Shown in pieces: positions 8,058 through 16,840 of a stretch of DNA of 57,797 nt. The translations under genes and the position numbers were made by a program. The stretch's first letter is position 1; the number at the start of each line of letters is the position of its first letter. Origin of the DNA: Parvularculaceae bacterium (lineage in GTDB: Bacteria > Pseudomonadota > Alphaproteobacteria > Caulobacterales > Parvularculaceae); assembly GCA_013389105.1 (NCBI GenBank), contig JACADZ010000040.1, positions 1 through 57,797 of the forward strand, in the 5' to 3' direction. The notes below the pieces were generated by a model that was not told the DNA's origin, ran no database searches, and worked only from the letters and a program-made list of their open reading frames with translations.

Positions 8058-10409
8058 TCAGTCGGCGCGGCTGTAGTGGCGGCGATTGGGCCGGGCCTTC
8101 AGGGCGAGCTCGCGCGACTTCTCGTTGGCTTTTTCAGCCTCCCGGAAGAGCTGATGCTCGCCTGATTTCAGCTGCGCCGGCCAGTCGCGCGCCGCGGCCT
8201 TGACGCCGTAGTGGCCGGCGGCCTGGCGAGTGAAGAAGGGATTGTTGAGGTGCGGACGCGCAAGCGCGCAAAGATCGGCGCGCGCCGCCGCGATGATCGT
8301 GTTGACCTGTTCGGGAAGCGTAATGTCGCCGACCGCGATGGTCGGAACGCCGACGGCGTTCTTCACGAACTCCGCGAAGGGCGTCTGCCACATCCGTCCG
8401 TAGACCGGCTTCTGCCAGGGCACAGTCTGGCCCGACGAGCAGTGAATGATGTCGGCGCCCGCGTCCTTGAAGGCGCCGGCGACGACCTTGAGATCGTCGA
8501 GCGTCAGCCCGCCCTCGGCCCAGTCGCTGCAGGAGAGACGGACCGAGATCGGCCGGTCGGCGGGAAACGCGGCGCGGATCGCCGCAAAGACCTCGACGGG
8601 GAAGCGCGCACGGTCGGCGGCGCGGCCGCCATAGTCGTCGGCGCGGCGATTCGTCAGCGGCGAGAGAAAGCTCGCCAGCAGATAGCCATGCGCGCAATGG
8701 AGTTCGAGCATGTCGAAGCCGGCGCGCGCGCCGCGCCGCGCGGCGGCGGCGAACTCGGCGATGACCCGGTCCATGTCGGCGCGGGTCATCTCCCCCGGGA
8801 TGTCGCTGATCCCGTCGAGATAGGGGAGCGGCGAGGCGGAAATGAGCGGCCAGTTGTCATGCGGGAGGGGTTTGTCTTCGCCCTCGGCCGGAACCCGGGT
8901 CGAGCCCTTTCGCCCCGCATGGCCGAGCTGGAGCGCGATCTTCGACGGCGTCGCGCCGTGCACGAATTTTACAAGTTCCGCCCACTGACTTTCATGCCGG
9001 TCGCTCCACAGCCCGGCGCAGGCGGGCGTGATGCGCGCGTCGGGCGCCGGGCAGGTCATCTCGGTGAAGATGAGCCCGGCGCCGCCGAGGGCGCGCGCCG
9101 CATAATGCGCGAAGTGCCAGTCTGTGAGGTCGCCCTGCTCGGCGCTGTATTGCGCCATCGGAGCCATGGCCACGCGGTTCGGGACGGTGAGACCGCGGAG
9201 GTCGATGGGGGTGAACATCGGCGTCGGGCGCGCGGCCGCGACGCGTCGGCCCGTCCTGGCCTCATAGGTCCTGTAGAATTCCTGCTCGACTCGGTCGAGA
9301 AAGCCGGCGTCGCGGAGCTTCAGATTGTCCCAGGTGACCGACTTGCCGCGCGACATCAGCGAAAAGGCGAACGCCATCGGCGCCTTGCCCCAGTGGACAG
9401 GCATGTCCTCGAACCATTTGAGCGAGACTTGCGCGTTGTGCTGCGTGACCTCGACCGGCGTGCGGCGCTCCTTCTCGTAGTCGGCGAGCGCGGCGGCGAT
9501 GTCGCGCGGACTCCGGACGACCGCCTTGGCCAGCGCGATGGCGCACTCCATCGCCAGCTTGGTGCCCGACCCGATCGACCAGTGCGCCGTCGCCTTGGCG
9601 TCGCCGAGAAGAACGGTGGCGCCGACGCTCCAGCGCGCGCAGGAAATGGTCGGAAAACTTCGCCAGATTGACCGGTTGGTGAGAAGGCTGTGCCCCTTGA
9701 GATCGTCGGCGAAGACCCGTTCGAGATAGGCGGCGCTTTCGGCCTCGCTCATGTTCGCAAGGCCCGACGCCGCCCAGCATTCGGGCGTCGTCTCCATCAC
9801 CCAGGTCGAGCGGCCTTCCTCGTATTGGTAAGTGTGCGCGCAGAAGGGCCCGTGCGGCGTCATCCGGAAGAAGAAGGTGAAGGCGTCGAGCGGCCGCGTC
9901 GAGCCGAGCCAGGCGAACTTGTTGCGCTGCTCGACGATGGAAACGCCGAACTCGCGCTCATGGCGCTGCCGGATAGGGCTGTTGATCCCTTGTGCGACGA
10001 CGACGAGATCGCACCCGGCGAACCGGCGCTCATAGCTCGCCGCATCGATCACCGTCTCGAAATGCAGCCCGACGCCGACCTCGCGGCAGCGCCTCTGGAG
10101 AATTTCGAGCAGCCCCTTGCGGGAGCAGCCGGCGAAGCCGTTGCCGCCGACGATGGTGCGCCGGCCTTCGTGCTCAATGACGATGTCGGACCAGTAGGCG
10201 AATTTCTCGCGCACGAGATCGTAGGATTGCGGATCGGCGCTGAGGAATTCGTCGAGCGTCTCGTCTGAGAAAACGACGCCGAAACCGAAAGTGTCGTCGG
10301 CGCGGTTCTGTTCGTAGACGTCGATTTGCGCGTCAGGCAGGCCCTTCTTCGCAAGGAGCGCGAAGTAGAGGCCGCCGGGCCCGCCGCCGATGACCGCGAT
10401 CCGCATCAT
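8058..10409 (-). CDS. Aryl-CoA monooxygenase/reductase fusion (anthraniloyl-CoA or salicylyl-CoA hydroxylase plus OYE domain)
   Basis: A 783-residue two-domain flavoenzyme. Residues 1-390 form an FAD monooxygenase (IAVIGGGPGGLYFALLAK dinucleotide site at 4-21, GDAKA near residue 270). Residues 395-770 form an Old Yellow Enzyme-type NADH:flavin oxidoreductase, starting at FTPIDLRGLTVPNRV, with the LELHCAHGYLLASFLSP active-site histidines. This fusion is the layout of 2-aminobenzoyl-CoA monooxygenase/reductase and of proteins annotated as bifunctional salicylyl-CoA 5-hydroxylase/oxidoreductase, which hydroxylate and then reduce (dearomatise) the CoA-bound ring. Upstream in the same direction lie RidA-family, acyl-CoA dehydrogenase and enoyl-CoA hydratase genes that fit the following beta-oxidation-like steps. 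The gap to RidA is 91 bp. Substrate choice cannot be made from sequence alone. Confidence 0.88.
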   Translation of the reverse strand: MMRIAVIGGGPGGLYFALLAKKGLPDAQIDVYEQNRADDTFGFGVVFSDETLDEFLSADPQSYDLVREKFAYWSDIVIEHEGRRTIVGGNGFAGCSRKGLLEILQRRCREVGVGLHFETVIDAASYERRFAGCDLVVVAQGINSPIRQRHEREFGVSIVEQRNKFAWLGSTRPLDAFTFFFRMTPHGPFCAHTYQYEEGRSTWVMETTPECWAASGLANMSEAESAAYLERVFADDLKGHSLLTNRSIWRSFPTISCARWSVGATVLLGDAKATAHWSIGSGTKLAMECAIALAKAVVRSPRDIAAALADYEKERRTPVEVTQHNAQVSLKWFEDMPVHWGKAPMAFAFSLMSRGKSVTWDNLKLRDAGFLDRVEQEFYRTYEARTGRRVAAARPTPMFTPIDLRGLTVPNRVAMAPMAQYSAEQGDLTDWHFAHYAARALGGAGLIFTEMTCPAPDARITPACAGLWSDRHESQWAELVKFVHGATPSKIALQLGHAGRKGSTRVPAEGEDKPLPHDNWPLISASPLPYLDGISDIPGEMTRADMDRVIAEFAAAARRGARAGFDMLELHCAHGYLLASFLSPLTNRRADDYGGRAADRARFPVEVFAAIRAAFPADRPISVRLSCSDWAEGGLTLDDLKVVAGAFKDAGADIIHCSSGQTVPWQKPVYGRMWQTPFAEFVKNAVGVPTIAVGDITLPEQVNTIIAAARADLCALARPHLNNPFFTRQAAGHYGVKAAARDWPAQLKSGEHQLFREAEKANEKSRELALKARPNRRHYSRAD

Positions 10410-10500
10410 TCGCCTGCGGAAGGCGCGGCGACATCGGCGCGCTCGCCACCTTTGATCAGAATTTCATCGGCGTCGATATCGCATCTCTGGGAGTGCGGGA

Positions 10501-10908
10501 TCATTCGTCCTTCTCGCTGACGACGGCGGTGGTTTCGATCTCGACCCTGGCGGCGTCCTCGACGAGGCCCTTGACCTCGACGACCGCCATGGCTGGGAAC
10601 ACCTTGCCGAATATCTCGCGCCAGGCTGCGCCGATTTCCGCCTGCGACGCCGCATACTCGCGCTTGTCGGTCACGTAGCAGGTCATGCGCACGATATCCT
10701 GCGGCCCCGCCCCGGCTTCAGCGAGGATCGCCCGCGTGTTGAGCAGCGCCTGGCGGAATTGGCCCGCCAGAGTCGTCGCCTCGAACTTCTCCTCCGCCGT
10801 CCAGCCGACGACGCCGGCCGTGAAGACGAGGCGCCCCGATGCCGCGATTCCATTGGCGTAGCCCTTCGGCCGCGGCCAGCCTGGGGGCTGGAGAATCTTC
10901 CGGGTCAT
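10501..10908 (-). CDS. RidA/YjgF-family imine or enamine deaminase-like protein
   Basis: A 135-residue RidA-fold protein ([13 protein letters not shown] at about 25-37, [13 protein letters not shown] at about 82-94, [20 protein letters not shown] near the C-terminus). RidA proteins hydrolyse reactive enamine or imine intermediates. Family members are regular neighbours of the aryl-CoA monooxygenase/reductase fusion, where an enamine/imine product of an amino-aromatic ring would make sense; this favours anthraniloyl-CoA as substrate, by inference. It overlaps the acyl-CoA dehydrogenase stop by 4 bp (10905-10908), so it is translationally coupled. Confidence 0.88.
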   Translation of the reverse strand: MTRKILQPPGWPRPKGYANGIAASGRLVFTAGVVGWTAEEKFEATTLAGQFRQALLNTRAILAEAGAGPQDIVRMTCYVTDKREYAASQAEIGAAWREIFGKVFPAMAVVEVKGLVEDAARVEIETTAVVSEKDE

Positions 10909-12071
10909 GAGCGTCGATAGCCTTCCAGGTGCTGGCGCGCGATCACGATCTTCTGCACTTCCGAGGCGCCTTCATAAATGCGCAGCGCACGGATTTCCCG
11001 ATAGAGTTCCTCGACCTTGACGCCCTTCTTCACGCCAAGCCCGCCGAAAAGCTGCACCGCGCCGTCGATCACGCGCTGCGCCGCCTCGGTGGCGAAGAGC
11101 TTCGCCATGGCGGCCTCGCGGGTCACGCGCTTTTTCTGGACGTCCTTGGTCCACGCCGCGCGGTAGACGAGCAGCGCCGCTGCATCGACGTCGAGCGCGG
11201 TGTCGGCGAGCATGGCTTGCGCGATCGGCTGGTCGGCGAGGGTCGCGCCGAACATAGGCCGCGAGACCGCGCGGCGGCTCGCCTCATCGAGCGCGCGGCG
11301 GGCGAGGCCGAGCGCGGCGGCCCCGACGGTCGGGCGAAAAATGTCCAGCACGGAAAGCGCGATTTTGAAGCCCTGTCCGGGTTCGCCGAGCCGGTTCGCC
11401 GGCGGTGCGACGCACCGGTCGAAGTTGAGGCGCGCGAGCGGATGCGGGGCGATGACGTCGATTCGTTCGGCGACCGAGAAGCCCCTGGCGGCGGCGTCGA
11501 TCAGGAAGGCGGACGCGGCGCCGCCCCGGTCCTTCGCGAACACGGTGTAAAAATCGGCGATTCCGCCGTTCGAGATCCAGGTCTTTTCGCCGCTGATCTC
11601 GTAACCGCCGGCGACCTCGCGCCATGACGTCGTCATCGCCGCCGCGTCCGAGCCCGCATTCTCTTCCGACAACGCGAACGCGGCGAGCTTCTCGCCGCGC
11701 GCCACGGCGGGGAGGTATTTCTCCTTGAGCGCCGGCGCTCCGAACAGGCTGACGGCGCCGGAGCCAAGGCCCTGCATGGCGAAGGCGAAGTCGGCAAGGC
11801 CAGAATGACGGGCGAGCGTCTCGCGGATGAGGCAGAGCGCACGCACGTCGAGGTCGTCGAACGCGCCGCCATGGGCGGCGGGGACGCAGTAGCGCAGGAT
11901 GCCGGCGCGCCCGAGCGCGGCGACCAGCGCGCGGCACGCGGCGTCGACATCGTCATGAGCGCCGTCGCAGATGGACGGGAGTTCGGCCGCAGCAAACGCC
12001 TCGACCTCACGCTGGAGCGTCCGGTGCCGCGCCTCGAAAAACGGCCAGTCGAGATAGGTCGCATCCGCCAT
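10905..12071 (-). CDS. Acyl-CoA dehydrogenase of aryl-CoA operon
   Basis: A 388-residue acyl-CoA dehydrogenase: N-terminal helical domain, [15 protein letters not shown] (substrate/FAD loop, about 125-140), [16 protein letters not shown], and a C-terminal helical domain ending with [22 protein letters not shown], catalytic glutamate E367. The reading frame stays open another 480 codons upstream, but the start at 12071 is right: it gives the family length and meets the hydratase stop (1-bp overlap). It should oxidise a CoA intermediate formed after ring reduction; the exact substrate is unknown. Confidence 0.9.
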   Translation of the reverse strand: MADATYLDWPFFEARHRTLQREVEAFAAAELPSICDGAHDDVDAACRALVAALGRAGILRYCVPAAHGGAFDDLDVRALCLIRETLARHSGLADFAFAMQGLGSGAVSLFGAPALKEKYLPAVARGEKLAAFALSEENAGSDAAAMTTSWREVAGGYEISGEKTWISNGGIADFYTVFAKDRGGAASAFLIDAAARGFSVAERIDVIAPHPLARLNFDRCVAPPANRLGEPGQGFKIALSVLDIFRPTVGAAALGLARRALDEASRRAVSRPMFGATLADQPIAQAMLADTALDVDAAALLVYRAAWTKDVQKKRVTREAAMAKLFATEAAQRVIDGAVQLFGGLGVKKGVKVEELYREIRALRIYEGASEVQKIVIARQHLEGYRRS

Positions 12072-12880
12072 CAGTCGCCCTGGAAGACGGGTTTTTCCTT
12101 GGCGACGAACGCCTCGTAGGCGCGGCGAAAGTCGTTGGTCTGCATGCAGATCGCCTGCGCCTGCGCCTCGGCCTCGATCGCGGTCGCAAGGCTCATGTCC
12201 CATTCCATATTGAGCTGGTTCTTGGTGATTGCGTTGGCGAAGGAAGGTCCGGCGGCCAGGCGGCGCGCCGCCTCCATGGCGTGAGCGTCGAGCCCCTTCG
12301 CCGGCACGACTTCGTTGAAGAAGCCCCAGGCGAGGCCCTCCTCGGCCGAAAAACTCCTGCCGAAAAACAGGAGTTCGCTGGCGCGCCCCTGACCGATGAT
12401 GCGGGGCAGGATGGCGCAGGCGCCCATGTCGCAGCCGGCGAGGCCGACGCGGTTGAAGAGAAAGGCGGTCTTGGCCTCCGGCGACGCATAGCGAAGGTCC
12501 GACGACATCGAGATGATCGCGCCAGCGCCGACGCTGACCCCGTCGACGGCGGCGACGATCGGCTGGGGGCAGGCGCGCATGGCCTTGACGAGATCGCCGG
12601 TCATGCGCGTAAAGTCGAGGAGTTCGGGCATCGACATTTTCGTCAGTGGGCCGATGATATCGTGGACGTCGCCGCCGGAGCAGAAATTGCCGGCATTGCT
12701 CCCGAAAACGACGGCCTTGACCTCTTTCGCGTAGACAAGGCTGCGGAAGAAATCGCGAAGCTCGGCGTAGCTCTCGAAAGTCAGGGGATTTTTGCGTTCG
12801 GGGCGCGTCAGCGTCACCCGTGCGACGCCGTCGGCGAACTGAAAGTTGAAGTGCGTCGGCCGGAAGGCGTTCGGGTTCAT
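12071..12880 (-). CDS. Enoyl-CoA hydratase/isomerase family protein of aryl-CoA operon
   Basis: A 269-residue crotonase-fold protein. Oxyanion-hole segments are [14 protein letters not shown] (about 63-76) and [20 protein letters not shown] (about 112-131), followed by [20 protein letters not shown]. It probably hydrates or cleaves a ring-derived enoyl- or dienoyl-CoA in the pathway started by the monooxygenase/reductase. A ribosome binding site AAAGGA precedes it. Its start is only 18 bp from the stop of the flippase gene, so there is hardly space for its own promoter and it appears to be read through from the flippase. Confidence 0.88.
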   Translation of the reverse strand: MNPNAFRPTHFNFQFADGVARVTLTRPERKNPLTFESYAELRDFFRSLVYAKEVKAVVFGSNAGNFCSGGDVHDIIGPLTKMSMPELLDFTRMTGDLVKAMRACPQPIVAAVDGVSVGAGAIISMSSDLRYASPEAKTAFLFNRVGLAGCDMGACAILPRIIGQGRASELLFFGRSFSAEEGLAWGFFNEVVPAKGLDAHAMEAARRLAAGPSFANAITKNQLNMEWDMSLATAIEAEAQAQAICMQTNDFRRAYEAFVAKEKPVFQGD

Positions 12881-12898
12881 TGGCGGCGTCCTTTCCGG

Positions 12899-14191
12899 TC
12901 AGGCGCGCGCGGGCGCGCGCAGGCAGAGCCCGGCGACATACATGGCGGCGAGAAGCGCCCAGCCGCCGATGACCGCGATCGGGGCCGCGTTCACGCCGAA
13001 AGCGGGGAGGGCGAGCGTGAGCGCGGCAAGGCTGAGAAACGCCGACAGCGACTGGCCGAACAGCGCAAAGCCGGCGCCGCCGGCCGAGACGACGGCCGCT
13101 TCGAGCACGACCGATCCGACGCGCACCATCTGCGCGAGCGCCATAAGGGCGATGAGACTGGCCGCCGGGGCGAATTCGGGTCCGCCGAGAATCCGGGCCA
13201 GCGGCTCGCGCAGGAGCGCGAACAGGAGGACGATGGGCGCGGCGACAAGGATGCCGGTGAGCGCCGAGCGCAGCGCGACCTTGCGCATGCGCGCGTCCTT
13301 GCCGGCCGCGGAGATGCGCGAGAGTTCGGGGAACGTCGCCTGGTAGAGCATGCTGGCCGGATGAGCGATGAGGTTCGAGGCGTTGACCGCAAGCTGCAGG
13401 AATCCGGACGCGGCGCTGCCGAGGACTGCGCCGACGATCAGAACCGGCAGATTGGTGCGCGCAAGATCGACCGTGCACGAAAGAGTCGTCTTGATCATGA
13501 AGGGCAGCCACTCGCGATCAGGCCGCAAGGCAGGGTCGCGGCGGAGCGAGGGCAGGAGGCCGCGCTTGTCGAGTTCGCGCCAACCGAGAATCCACAGGCT
13601 GGCGCCGTCGAGGACGGCGCTGAGGATCCAGACGAACAGGAAGCCGGAAAGTCCGCCGTCGAAGATGAACAGCGCGATCGCGCCGAAAAAGCGGGTGACC
13701 GGCATGATCGACAGCTGCCACCCGAGCATCTTGAACCGGTCGAACAGCCGCAGCACGCCGGTCGGCGTAGCGGCGACAAGGAACGGGACCGTCGCACAAT
13801 AGGCATAGACCCATGGCATCGCCTGCGCCGGCCAGTCCATCGACCGGGCGACCGGTCCGACGAAAAGAAGCGCGACGCCGATCGAGAACACCGCGCTGAG
13901 GATGTCGAGGCGCACGCTGTAGCGGATCAGCGACTTGAAGCCCCGCGCATCGCGGGTTTGCACCATCGGCGCGCCGAAACGGATCACCGCCTGCCAGGAC
14001 TGAAAACGGGCGACGCCCGCAACGACCATGGCGTAGGCATGCGCCAGGACGAGGAAGCCCATTTCGGTCGGGCCGAGGCTTCGCGCTGCGATCGCCAGGT
14101 AGGCGAGACTGAGCACGCCGCCGAGCGCCTTGCCGCTCATCAACGCGCCGGCGTTCCGGAAAATCCGGTTCGCGGATTGCCGGGCCGTCAT
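12899..14191 (-). CDS. Polysaccharide flippase (Wzx/MOP superfamily)
   Basis: A 430-residue protein with about 12-14 hydrophobic segments in the pattern of Wzx-type lipid-linked oligosaccharide flippases ([18 protein letters not shown] at about 29-46 is the conserved first loop). It should move undecaprenyl-linked repeat units across the inner membrane. It is divergent from the choline-phosphate cytidylyltransferase-like gene at 14374, and the pair may serve one surface glycan. Oddly, it forms the head of the transcript that continues into the aryl-CoA catabolic genes 18 bp downstream. Confidence 0.85.
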   Translation of the reverse strand: MTARQSANRIFRNAGALMSGKALGGVLSLAYLAIAARSLGPTEMGFLVLAHAYAMVVAGVARFQSWQAVIRFGAPMVQTRDARGFKSLIRYSVRLDILSAVFSIGVALLFVGPVARSMDWPAQAMPWVYAYCATVPFLVAATPTGVLRLFDRFKMLGWQLSIMPVTRFFGAIALFIFDGGLSGFLFVWILSAVLDGASLWILGWRELDKRGLLPSLRRDPALRPDREWLPFMIKTTLSCTVDLARTNLPVLIVGAVLGSAASGFLQLAVNASNLIAHPASMLYQATFPELSRISAAGKDARMRKVALRSALTGILVAAPIVLLFALLREPLARILGGPEFAPAASLIALMALAQMVRVGSVVLEAAVVSAGGAGFALFGQSLSAFLSLAALTLALPAFGVNAAPIAVIGGWALLAAMYVAGLCLRAPARA

Positions 14192-14373
14192 CTGGGTCTC
14201 AGCGGCGAAGGTCGAATTGGTCAGAAACGCCCCACGATCAATGGACTAGGCCGTCCATCCTCTCTATAAACGGGGCAAGAGTTCGGCGCACGTGGTTTTG
14301 CGGCGTCATCGACCGTGCGGACGGACAATAGCCGCAAAAGCGGCAGCGAAGGGGATTTTCGGGAGTTTCAGGC

Positions 14374-15123
14374 ATGCGGGCGATCGTGCTCAGCGCTGGC
14401 CAGGGGTCGCGTCTGCTTCCGCTGACCTTCGACCGGCCGAAATGCCTCCTTCACGTCGGGTCCAGAACCGTCCTCCAGTGGCAACTCGAGGCGCTCTGCC
14501 AGTCGCCGGACATCCAGGAGATCATCGTCGTCACCGGGTTCAAAGCCGAAATGGTGGACGCGGCGCTTGCCGCCCTGGGCCCGCTGCAGCGTCCGGTGCG
14601 GACGCTCTTCAATCCATTCTACAAGGTCGCCGACAATCTCGCCTCGTGCTGGATGGCGCGCGATTTCATGAGAGGAGACTTCCTCATCGTCAACGGCGAC
14701 TCGCTGTTCGAGATGGCCGTCCTGCCCCGGATCATCGACGGCGCGTCCGCGCCGATCAACCTGACGGTCAACCGCAAGGCCAACTACGACAGCGACGACA
14801 TGAAGGTCACGCTCGACGGCGGGCGCGTGCGCGCTGTCGGCAAGACGCTCGCGCCTGCCGAAACCCACGCTGAGTCGATCGGTCTCGTCCTGTTCCGGGG
14901 CGACGGGCCGGACCTTTTCCGTCGCGTTGTCGAACAGAGCCTGCATGAGGAATGGGGCGTGGGCGCCTGGTACCTGCAGGTGATCGACCGGCTTGCAAGG
15001 GAAGGCCATGTCGGGGCCACCGACATCGGCCCGCTCGAATGGGGCGAAATCGATTTCCCGTCCGATCTCGAAGCGGTGTCGCGCCTGACCGCCCGGTGGG
15101 AGAAGCTGCGGATCGTCGCTTGA
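14374..15123 (+). CDS. Sugar-phosphate/choline-phosphate nucleotidyltransferase (LicC-like)
   Basis: A 249-residue nucleotidyltransferase. The NTP-binding signature is LSAGQGSRLLPLTFDRPKCL at 6-25 (GxGxR plus the conserved Lys), followed by NPFYKVADNLASCW (about 88-101) and VNGDSLFE for metal binding. The DNLASCW segment and total length are typical of the CTP:phosphocholine cytidylyltransferase family (LicC-like), which activates phosphocholine for glycan or lipid decoration. Divergent transcription from the flippase suggests phosphocholine modification of a polysaccharide, but a specific transferase is not in the window. Confidence 0.8.
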   Translation: MRAIVLSAGQGSRLLPLTFDRPKCLLHVGSRTVLQWQLEALCQSPDIQEIIVVTGFKAEMVDAALAALGPLQRPVRTLFNPFYKVADNLASCWMARDFMRGDFLIVNGDSLFEMAVLPRIIDGASAPINLTVNRKANYDSDDMKVTLDGGRVRAVGKTLAPAETHAESIGLVLFRGDGPDLFRRVVEQSLHEEWGVGAWYLQVIDRLAREGHVGATDIGPLEWGEIDFPSDLEAVSRLTARWEKLRIVA

Positions 15124-15131
15124 GGGCGAAA

Positions 15132-15153
15132 AACCCGCGCCGAAGCGCGGGTT
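15132..15153 (-). terminator. Intrinsic terminator, probably bidirectional
   Basis: A perfect 9-bp GC-rich stem, AACCCGCGC / GCGCGGGTT, with a CGAA loop sits between two convergent genes. On the minus strand it is followed by five T residues (ideal for the lipoprotein gene at 15176-15538). On the plus strand the tail is only TTCTCTTC, so termination of the nucleotidyltransferase is likely but weaker. Confidence 0.75.
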
Positions 15154-15175
15154 CTCTTCGCCTGAGTGCAGACCA

Positions 15176-15538
15176 TCAGTAGCGCGGCGGCTTCTTGCTG
15201 CCATAGCGGCGGAACGATCCGTCTTCCCAATACGTGTCGCCGTAATAGGGGTCCTCATAGTAGTAGCGGTCGTCGTAACGGTCGTAATAGCGGCGGCCGT
15301 GGTCGCGGGCGCGGCCAAAGCAGGTGCCCGCGCGCGAACATCCTTCATAGGCCCCTATGGCGGCGCCGATGAGCGCGCCATAAGCGGCGCCCTTGCCGGG
15401 GCGTCCGGCGAACACCTCGCCCGCCACGGCGCCGCCGGCCGCGCCGATCGCCGCGCCGTAAAGCGCGCCTTCGCCCGTGGATTCGCAGCCTGCCGCCAAG
15501 AGAGCGAGCGAAGCCGCGCCGACCATTATCAGTTTCAT
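15176..15538 (-). CDS. Small lipoprotein with glycine-zipper region and Tyr/Asp-rich tail
   Basis: A 120-residue lipoprotein: signal LIMVGAASLALLAAGC with the lipobox Cys near residue 17. A Gly/Ala-rich stretch (about residues 25-58, with the repeated GAAIGAAGGAV and GALIGAAIGA motif) resembles glycine-zipper outer-membrane-inserting segments. The tail is Tyr/Arg/Asp-rich (YYDRYDDRYYYEDPYYGD). Start 15538 is chosen for its ribosome binding site (GAAGGAG on the minus strand) and clean signal peptide; the frame stays open upstream. Similar zipper lipoproteins are stress-related envelope proteins, but no specific function can be given. The Tyr-rich tail is echoed in the unrelated lipoprotein at 57294. 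Confidence 0.78.
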   Translation of the reverse strand: MKLIMVGAASLALLAAGCESTGEGALYGAAIGAAGGAVAGEVFAGRPGKGAAYGALIGAAIGAYEGCSRAGTCFGRARDHGRRYYDRYDDRYYYEDPYYGDTYWEDGSFRRYGSKKPPRY

Positions 15539-15769
15539 ACCCTTCTCCTTCGACGCCGGGGATTGTTGTGCACGACAGCCTCTTCTCGCCCCCTGGCGAT
15601 CCTTGCCTGATGGGCGACGATTCCCCCGGGACAAGGCGAGATTGGGGCGGCCCCGAGGCGGAATGGCGACCCTTGCTCCGGGAGCCGCCGCTCACCGCCT
15701 TGTGCGCGTGTGAATTGACTTCGGATTTCTTCTCCCCAATCCCATGGTCAGAGCCACGGGAGGACCTGG

Positions 15770-16807
15770 ATGCCCGCGAAAACCGGAAAAGCGATCTTCC
15801 TGAAATCATTCCCCCAGGGCCTGCCGGCGAAGGACCATTTCGTATCGCGCAGCTTTGAGGCCCCGGCGCCCGCAGACGGCGAGGTGCAGTTGCGCATCGT
15901 ATGGATGTCGGTCGATCCTTACATGCGCGGCCGCATGCGCCCCGATATCAAGAGTTATATTCCGCCGTTTTCGCTCGACGCGCCGCTCGACGGCGGCGCC
16001 GTCGGACAGGTGATCGAGTCGCGTCACCCCAGCTTCGCCGCGGGCGACTACGCGGTGGGATTCTCGGGCGGCTGGCGGGAGTATGCGACCGTCGCCGGCG
16101 CCGGGCTCCAGAAGGTCGATCCAGGCATGGCGCCGCTCTCGGCCTATCTCGGCGTTCTCGGCATGCCGGGCTTTACGGCCTGGGCGGGCCTGAACGAGAT
16201 CATCAAGCCGAAAGCGGGCGAGACGGTTTTCGTCTCGGGCGCGGCCGGCGCCGTCGGCTCGCTGGTCTGTCAGCTCGCCAAGCTCAAGGGCTGCCGCGTG
16301 GTTGCGTCGGCGGGCTCGAAGGAGAAATGCGACTGGCTGACCCGCGAGGGCGGCGCCGACGTCGCGCTCAACTACCGAGACTACAAGAATGCGACTGAAC
16401 TCACCAAGGCGCTCGCGGCGGCGGCGCCGAAGGGCGTCGACGGCTATTTCGAGAATGTCGGCGGCATGCACCTTGAAGCCGCGCTCAACTGCATCGCGTT
16501 TGGCGGGCGCATCGCCCTTTGCGGCATGATCTCGATGTACAACAACACGGAGCCCGAACCGGGGCCGCCCAATCTCGTCAACATGATCGGCCGGGGCGTC
16601 ATGGCGCAGGGCTTCATCATTTCGAACTACCTGCCGCTCGCGCCGAAATTCGCCTTCGAAGTCGCTCCGCTGCTCGATCAAGGAAAGATCAAGTTCCGCG
16701 AGTCGGTCTACGAAGGTCTCGAGAAGGCGCCGGACGCCTTCATCGGCCTCTTCAAGGGCGAGAACTTCGGCAAGGCGGTGGTGCGCGTCGGGCCGGACCG
16801 GATCTGA
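15770..16807 (+). CDS. NADP-dependent oxidoreductase, MDR superfamily (CurA/YncB-like)
   Basis: A 345-residue zinc-independent medium-chain reductase. The N-terminal catalytic domain has VQLRIVWMSVDPYMRGRM (about 43-60), a signature of the leukotriene B4 dehydrogenase/CurA/YncB group. The Rossmann segment is VFVSGAAGAVGSLVCQLAKL (about 154-173), with the YFENVGG hallmark near 226. These enzymes reduce C=C bonds of enones such as alkenals, using NADPH. It has a good ribosome binding site (GGGAGG) and appears monocistronic; a hairpin follows its stop immediately. Confidence 0.88.
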   Translation: MPAKTGKAIFLKSFPQGLPAKDHFVSRSFEAPAPADGEVQLRIVWMSVDPYMRGRMRPDIKSYIPPFSLDAPLDGGAVGQVIESRHPSFAAGDYAVGFSGGWREYATVAGAGLQKVDPGMAPLSAYLGVLGMPGFTAWAGLNEIIKPKAGETVFVSGAAGAVGSLVCQLAKLKGCRVVASAGSKEKCDWLTREGGADVALNYRDYKNATELTKALAAAAPKGVDGYFENVGGMHLEAALNCIAFGGRIALCGMISMYNNTEPEPGPPNLVNMIGRGVMAQGFIISNYLPLAPKFAFEVAPLLDQGKIKFRESVYEGLEKAPDAFIGLFKGENFGKAVVRVGPDRI

Positions 16808-16830
16808 CGGTCGCGCTCGCGCGCGACCGT
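16807..16830. terminator. Perfect hairpin between convergent genes
   Basis: A 10-bp perfect stem, ACGGTCGCGC and GCGCGACCGT, with TCGC loop begins on the last base of the oxidoreductase stop codon and ends 10 bp before the stop of the M13 peptidase. There is no T-tract on either side, so it may be a factor-assisted or bidirectional terminator. Confidence 0.5.
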
Positions 16831-16840
16831 CCCGGCCGCC

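Noticed and set aside
12072-13511. N-terminal extension of the acyl-CoA dehydrogenase frame to 868 codons
   Set aside because: The extension is a shadow of the hydratase and flippase genes; the family start at 12071 and the 1-bp overlap with the hydratase stop fix the true N-terminus.
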